Source: Paenibacillus sp. FJAT-26967
GTDB lineage: Bacteria > Bacillota > Bacilli > Paenibacillales > NBRC-103111
Direction: 5' to 3'
NCBI RefSeq assembly: GCF_001541095.1
Contig: NZ_LMXH01000001.1
Span: 551,140 to 615,139, forward strand
DNA: 64,000 nucleotides
In this document: positions 61,404-64,000 of the stretch, piece by piece
How positions within the stretch are numbered: the stretch's first letter is position 1
Layout: every line of letters starts with the position of its first letter
The notes under the pieces: model-generated
Databases searched by the model: none
What the model was told of the DNA's origin: nothing
What the model saw: only the letters and a program-made list of their open reading frames with translations
Translations under genes and position numbers: made by a program

Positions 61404-64000
61404 TTGATAAATCAGTTTGAGCATATTCGGCGGTTGACGCAGAGCGGCTCTTTGGGGAAGGATTTCTCGCCCCCCGCAATCGATAAACTCGACAAAAGAG
61501 AGATCGCGATTATCGGAATATCAGCCCGGATGGCTGAGTCAAATCACGTAGATCAGTTCTGGGAACAGTTACAAGCCGGGAAGGATTTCATCCGGACGAT
61601 ACCTTCGAACAGGAGGGCAGATCAAGAGAGTTTATTTCGATCTCAAGGAATCCAGGCCGATGCCATTGAATATGCTCAGATTGGTTATTTAGATCAGGTG
61701 GATCGTTTTGATCCTCATTTTTTCTCGCTATCTCCCAAAGAAGCAAGCTTTATTGACCCCAGTCAAAGACTGCTGCTCACAGAAATATGGAAAGCAATCG
61801 AAGATGCGGGTTATGGAAGGGGCCAGCTTGCCGGATCGAAGACAGGCGTATACGTCGGCTATTCCAGCGATCCGCTGAGTGATTATAAAACGCTCATTTT
61901 TAATGTTTGTCCGGAGCAGGTAAGCACCTCCGTTACGGGAAGTTTAAAATCGGTCCTTGCAAGCCGGATTTCTTATCTGCTTGATTTGAAGGGGCCGGCG
62001 ATGGTTGTGGATACTTCCTGTTCTTCTTCCCTGGTCGCCGTACATTTGGCCTGTCAAGCCTTGCGGGTTGGAGAATGCCGGACCGCCATTGCCGGGGGAG
62101 TAAATATCCGTCTGCTCAATATAGAGGGGGAGGAACACAATAAGGTCGGAATCGAATCCTCAGACGGAAGAACCCGGACGTTCGACGCCAGTTCTGACGG
62201 TACCGGTGCAGGCGAAGGCGTAGCCGCTATAGTCCTGAAACCGCTCAATCAAGCTGTGCTGGACGGGGACCATATCTATGCCGTTATTAAAAGCAGCGCA
62301 GTTAATCAAGACGGAAATTCTATCGGTCTAACAGCGCCTAATTCACGCGCTCAATCGGAGGTTATCACAGCGGCCTGGAAAGAAGCCGGTATTGACCCCG
62401 AGACGATTTCATATATCGAGGCTCACGGAACAGCGACGCATTTGGGCGATCCTGTAGAGATTGACGGCTTGAGGCAGGCCTTTGAGCAGCACACAGCCAA
62501 GCGTCAGTTCTGTGCCATAGGCTCTGTCAAAACCAATATAGGTCATCTGGACAGTTGTGCAGGAATGGCCGGCTTGATCAAAATGACCCTTGCTTTATAC
62601 CATAAGCAGATCCCTCCGCATCTTCATTTTAATCGGCCTAACCGGAGAATTCCGTTCGAGGGATCACCTTTGTATGTAAATGACAAACTGATTCCGTTCC
62701 CTGCATCGGGGCACCCCCGCCGGGGAGGTGTAAGTTCCTTCGGCTTGAGCGGAACGAATTGCCATCTCGTACTGGAGGAGGCTCCTCTTGAGGAACTGTC
62801 CGAAGAACAGGCCGGTACAGAAATTCTGACGCTTAGTGCGGATGACGAAGCGATGCTGAAGGTAGTTGCGAGGAGCTATCTGGACATCTTGGATACAGTC
62901 GAAGCGGAATGCCGTTTGCGGGATTTCTGCTACAGCGTGAATACAGGCAAGAAGCATCGCAAGCACCGGGCCGCCTTGCTCGTTAACGATATAGAGGCAG
63001 CCCGGCAGAAGCTTCGGGCGTTACTGCTCCCGGAACCAGCAGAGGCACCAGAGGCGGCCCCGTTTACATACAGGGGCAGTTTCGAGATCATTCCGGAAAC
63101 GGTGACGGACAAAGGTCCTAACCAGCTTTCCGTGCAGGATAAAAAAAGGCTGGACGCGGAAGCGGAGAAGCAAGCCGGACAATATGCGCGTTCAGGAGGG
63201 AACGGTTCTGAGGCGGAGTTAGCCGAAATCGGCAGATTATATGTCCAAGGAGCGGAAATTCCCTGGGAACGTGTCTATGCTGGCGGAAGCAGGCGCCGGA
63301 TGAGGCTGCCTGTGTACCCGCTCCGACAGGAGCGGTGCTGGCTGCCTCTGGCCGGTGCCGAAGAGGACCTGGCATCTTCCGGCAGCGGCTATTATAGGGT
63401 GTCTTGGACACCCGCCGTACCGGAACACACTAGTGCCCGGCAGGATGCACTCAGTCCCGTCCTGCTCATTACAAGCGAGGGCAAGCTTGGGACTGATCTT
63501 GCGGATTTACTAAGAAGTGAAGGCCGGACTGTCCTGACCGCCCGCTTGGGAACGAGTTTCGTCCGGGTAGATGACCACAGCTATCAAATCACAAGCAGCG
63601 TTGAAGATTACGTGCGGCTGCTTGAAGATGCTGCGGAGCGGGGGATCGGACAAATCCTATACATGCCGATGGCATCGCCGCAAGACGAGATTAAGCAGGT
63701 TAGCCAGCTCCGGGACAAACTCCACAGCGGATTTCTGGGCTTGTTCACCCTTAACAAAGCATTGAATAAGACTGCTCTTTGTCATAAAGCGGAACTAGTC
63801 ATCATTTCCCTAAGAGCCTCTGTAGTTACCGGAGAAGAGACAAGCGTATTTCCTGAGAATTATATGCTTTATGTGCTCGGCAAATCAATCCGGCTGGAGG
63901 GAAGTGCCGCCAAAGTCCGCTGTATCGATATTGATGGAAACGAAGATGCGAAGCACATTCAGAGTGAACTGTACGCACCCGATTGTCACGCAGTGGTCGC
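61404..64000 (+). CDS. PKS P10: KS-KR..., cut by the window edge
   Basis: A partial trans-AT PKS, 865 codons seen and still open at the right edge. It starts with TTG after GGAAGTGAAGG; no in-frame ATG or GTG gives a full N-terminus. A 32-residue tail (MINQFEHIRRLTQSG at its start) precedes the KS, which has Cys206 (DTSCSSSL), EAHGTAT and KTNIGHLD. An AT-less linker (~455-660) is followed by the structural half of a ketoreductase. The catalytic KR, ACP and anything later are outside the window. Upstream P9 ends in a half-C domain, matching the NRPS-to-KS rule seen four other times. Confidence 0.9.
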   Translation, partial: MINQFEHIRRLTQSGSLGKDFSPPAIDKLDKREIAIIGISARMAESNHVDQFWEQLQAGKDFIRTIPSNRRADQESLFRSQGIQADAIEYAQIGYLDQVDRFDPHFFSLSPKEASFIDPSQRLLLTEIWKAIEDAGYGRGQLAGSKTGVYVGYSSDPLSDYKTLIFNVCPEQVSTSVTGSLKSVLASRISYLLDLKGPAMVVDTSCSSSLVAVHLACQALRVGECRTAIAGGVNIRLLNIEGEEHNKVGIESSDGRTRTFDASSDGTGAGEGVAAIVLKPLNQAVLDGDHIYAVIKSSAVNQDGNSIGLTAPNSRAQSEVITAAWKEAGIDPETISYIEAHGTATHLGDPVEIDGLRQAFEQHTAKRQFCAIGSVKTNIGHLDSCAGMAGLIKMTLALYHKQIPPHLHFNRPNRRIPFEGSPLYVNDKLIPFPASGHPRRGGVSSFGLSGTNCHLVLEEAPLEELSEEQAGTEILTLSADDEAMLKVVARSYLDILDTVEAECRLRDFCYSVNTGKKHRKHRAALLVNDIEAARQKLRALLLPEPAEAPEAAPFTYRGSFEIIPETVTDKGPNQLSVQDKKRLDAEAEKQAGQYARSGGNGSEAELAEIGRLYVQGAEIPWERVYAGGSRRRMRLPVYPLRQERCWLPLAGAEEDLASSGSGYYRVSWTPAVPEHTSARQDALSPVLLITSEGKLGTDLADLLRSEGRTVLTARLGTSFVRVDDHSYQITSSVEDYVRLLEDAAERGIGQILYMPMASPQDEIKQVSQLRDKLHSGFLGLFTLNKALNKTALCHKAELVIISLRASVVTGEETSVFPENYMLYVLGKSIRLEGSAAKVRCIDIDGNEDAKHIQSELYAPDCHAVV

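Noticed and set aside
1-64000. CRISPR arrays, tRNA or rRNA genes, transposases, attachment sites
   Set aside because: None were seen; similarity between modules is explained by shared domain families, not by DNA repeats or mobile elements.

Overview
The window is the inside of a very large hybrid non-ribosomal peptide / trans-acyltransferase polyketide cluster. Strong Shine-Dalgarno sequences, a sigma-A type promoter, moderate GC, a LoaP-type NusG paralogue and stand-alone acyltransferases point to a spore-former of the Bacillota. Paenibacillus or a relative is my best guess (inference). No ribosomal RNA, tRNA, insertion sequence or CRISPR array was seen.

Layout. Bases 1-1380 hold a two-gene minus-strand unit: a free-standing carrier protein and a BtrH-like cysteine acyltransferase. 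A ~400-base divergent region (1371-1778) carries promoters for both directions. From 1779 to the right edge every gene is on the plus strand with short gaps or overlaps, apart from one ~375-base gap (10515-10889). That gap holds several RNA hairpins and a terminator-like structure, just after the loaP gene. It separates the first two synthases plus loaP from the remainder.

Assembly line, numbered P1-P10. P1 A(Gly)-PCP-halfC; P2 KS-DH-KR-ACP-BtrH-like; P3 C-A-PCP-halfC; P4 KS-KR-ACP; P5 KS-ACP-Cy-A(Cys)-PCP-Ox-C-A-PCP-halfC, a thiazole-forming protein; P6 KS-DH-KR-ACP-C; P7 halfC-A(Gly)-PCP-halfC; P8 KS-KR-ACP-C-A-PCP-C-A(Ser)-PCP-E; P9 C-A-PCP-halfC; P10 KS-KR..., cut by the window edge. No module has an integrated acyltransferase. 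Two discrete acyltransferases (16933 and 44862) serve them. Between P7 and P8 lies a four-gene FkbK/J/I/H-like cassette for a hydroxymalonyl-ACP extender unit, directly followed by the second acyltransferase. A type II thioesterase and a membrane-anchored ClbP/ZmaM-like serine hydrolase sit between P2 and P3. No final chain-release domain is visible, so the cluster continues beyond base 64000.

Most interesting points. (1) A recurring ~190-residue half condensation domain, lacking the HHxxxDG lobe, ends every NRPS protein whose next synthase starts with a ketosynthase, and ends no other protein. It looks like a dedicated NRPS-to-PKS docking domain. (2) A BtrH-like acyltransferase domain is fused behind the ACP of P2, and a second BtrH-like protein with its own ACP is encoded divergently. 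P1+P2 would build a 4-amino-C4 acyl unit, reminiscent of the butirosin side chain that BtrH transfers. (3) The loaP gene is followed by a leader-like region ending in a terminator structure, suggesting processive antitermination over the ~50 kb downstream. I do not recognise the product of this cluster.
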